Shown here: piece by piece, positions 63,172-64,000 of the stretch
Layout of the letters: each line of letters starts with the position of its first letter
How positions within the stretch are numbered: the first letter of the stretch is position 1
From: Cerasibacillus terrae
Lineage (GTDB): Bacteria; Bacillota; Bacilli; Bacillales; Amphibacillaceae
Length of the DNA stretch: 64,000 nt
NCBI RefSeq assembly: GCF_008039555.1
Contig: NZ_VDUW01000004.1
Span: forward strand, 180,132 to 244,131
Direction of reading: 5' to 3'
Made by a program: the position numbers and the translations under genes
Notes under the pieces: generated by a model
What the model was told of the DNA's origin: nothing
What the model saw: only the letters and a program-made list of their open reading frames with translations
The model's database searches: none

Positions 63172-64000
63172 CTATAACAAATTTAGTAAAATCGTTAATG
63201 TCACTACACTCATCAAGGTCGTTATTAACGTAATCGTTGATACCAAATTTGGTTTTGCATCAAATTCAACAGCAAAAAGTGTTGTCGTTACTGCCGTTGG
63301 CATAGCAGAAACAATGATCATCACAGAACCAAGCATTGGATCAACTGGAAATACAGTAATAAATAATACGGCTAATAATGGTGAAATAAACATTCGCATG
63401 ACGACTGATGAGGTAACAACTTGCCAATTCATCTCCAATCCTGTAATAGAAGCAAGTTGCATACCAAGAACAACCATCATCACCGGAATGGAACCATCAG
63501 CTAATAGATCAATCATCGAATAAACAGACTCAGGTATCGAAATGGATGATACTTGAAATAAAAATGCAGCAAGCATGGCATACGTAGCTGGCATCTTTAA
63601 AATCTTTTTCAGTGCATGAAGAAAGGAACTAGTCCCCCGCGATGCATAATATACACCGAAAGAATTCATTAGTAAAGATTGAATAACCATAAAAAAGACG
63701 GCATATGGAAATGCTGCTTCCCCCACACCAAAGTAAATAATTGGTATTCCATAATTTCCTGAATTCATAAATACAGATGATAACATGGAGGCACTCTCTG
63801 TTGCTTTCGACCATCCAAATAGTTTAGCCAACAACATGTTCAATACAATCAATGCAAATAAAAGGAATATCGCAAACACAAACAAAATTGCAAATGCCCG
63901 ATTAAATGTTGCTTCATATAAGTTTGTAAAAACAAGCGCTGGTAAGAAAATATAAATGGCCATCGTCGATATAGACTTTACATCAAGAAACCGCAACCGT
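63172..64000 (-). CDS. AEC-family (auxin efflux carrier-like) transporter, 3' part
   Basis: About 276 residues are visible; the frame continues past the window edge, so the TTG at 63996 is not taken as start. Membrane helices with the AEC core VFMNSGNYGIPIIYFGVGEAA and the C-terminal block VSAMPTAVTTTLFAVEFDA. Family members carry malate or other small acids. 62993-63171 shows nothing but the lipoprotein promoter region. Confidence 0.88.
   Translation of the reverse strand, partial: RLRFLDVKSISTMAIYIFLPALVFTNLYEATFNRAFAILFVFAIFLLFALIVLNMLLAKLFGWSKATESASMLSSVFMNSGNYGIPIIYFGVGEAAFPYAVFFMVIQSLLMNSFGVYYASRGTSSFLHALKKILKMPATYAMLAAFLFQVSSISIPESVYSMIDLLADGSIPVMMVVLGMQLASITGLEMNWQVVTSSVVMRMFISPLLAVLFITVFPVDPMLGSVMIIVSAMPTAVTTTLFAVEFDAKPNLVSTITLITTLMSVVTLTILLNLL

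Noticed and set aside
1..64000. tRNA, rRNA, prophage or plasmid origin
   Set aside because: No cloverleaf, rRNA stretch, phage structural gene or replication initiator was recognised anywhere in the window.

Overview
The window is AT-rich and reads as chromosome of a spore-forming, low-GC Gram-positive bacterium of the family Bacillaceae. Gene content resembles the halotolerant Oceanobacillus / Virgibacillus / Ornithinibacillus group. The basis is strong AGGAGG-type ribosome-binding sites, YyaL, YkuK, YqeB, YtaF and YqjF homologues, a CotF-like coat protein and Firmicute-type regulators. The genus is an inference. No rRNA or tRNA gene was seen.

Layout. 0-6 kb: a copper module with a cut-off Cys-rich copper-storage protein, a multicopper oxidase, a two-component system with a Met-rich sensor loop, and two small Met-rich proteins. 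6-12 kb: yyaL and a TAXI-type TRAP transporter. 12-16 kb: small genes, a ferredoxin and topB. 16-21.4 kb: two arsenic loci, arsR-arsB-(array)-arsC and arsR-arsP-small CC protein, plus an arsD remnant. 21.5-31 kb: anaerobic and nitrosative functions (thioredoxin-like/nrdD/nrdG behind tandem NrdR boxes, hmp, a quinol NO reductase behind an FNR site) and a PadR-DUF1700-DUF4097 envelope-type operon. 31-42 kb: panD, an amidohydrolase, a NERD-domain gene, GntR/brnQ, a yqjF pseudogene and a TetR-controlled ABC exporter. 42-48.6 kb: an Msr-like ABC-F gene and an MFS drug exporter, both behind leader peptides, with ykuK and a TetR/yqeB pair between. 49-52 kb: feoAB with a Fur box. 52-55 kb: a second NERD gene and an array split by an IS256-family element. 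55-60.7 kb: DedA and a bacteriocin-like operon with a 27-residue peptide, C39 ABC exporter, ABC pair and thioredoxin-like protein. 61-64 kb: ytaF, a lipoprotein and a cut-off AEC transporter.

The most unusual feature is a family of tandem arrays: five loci and about 65 units, nearly all exactly 51 bp, all in the same orientation, most abutting the 3' end of a gene. They fall into two sequence superfamilies that share the 51-bp period and the placement of a CRGGC box and an ACC-containing box. In each superfamily one array directly follows a gene for a NERD nuclease-like domain + zinc ribbon + helical C-terminal protein. This NERD/51-bp-repeat pairing is my main candidate for an undescribed system.

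A second dispersed repeat of about 153 bp, with two hairpins and compensatory base changes, occurs as five single or tandem full copies, one degenerate copy and one deletion derivative. Further candidates are the bacteriocin-like operon and the macrolide-type leader peptide upstream of the ABC-F gene.
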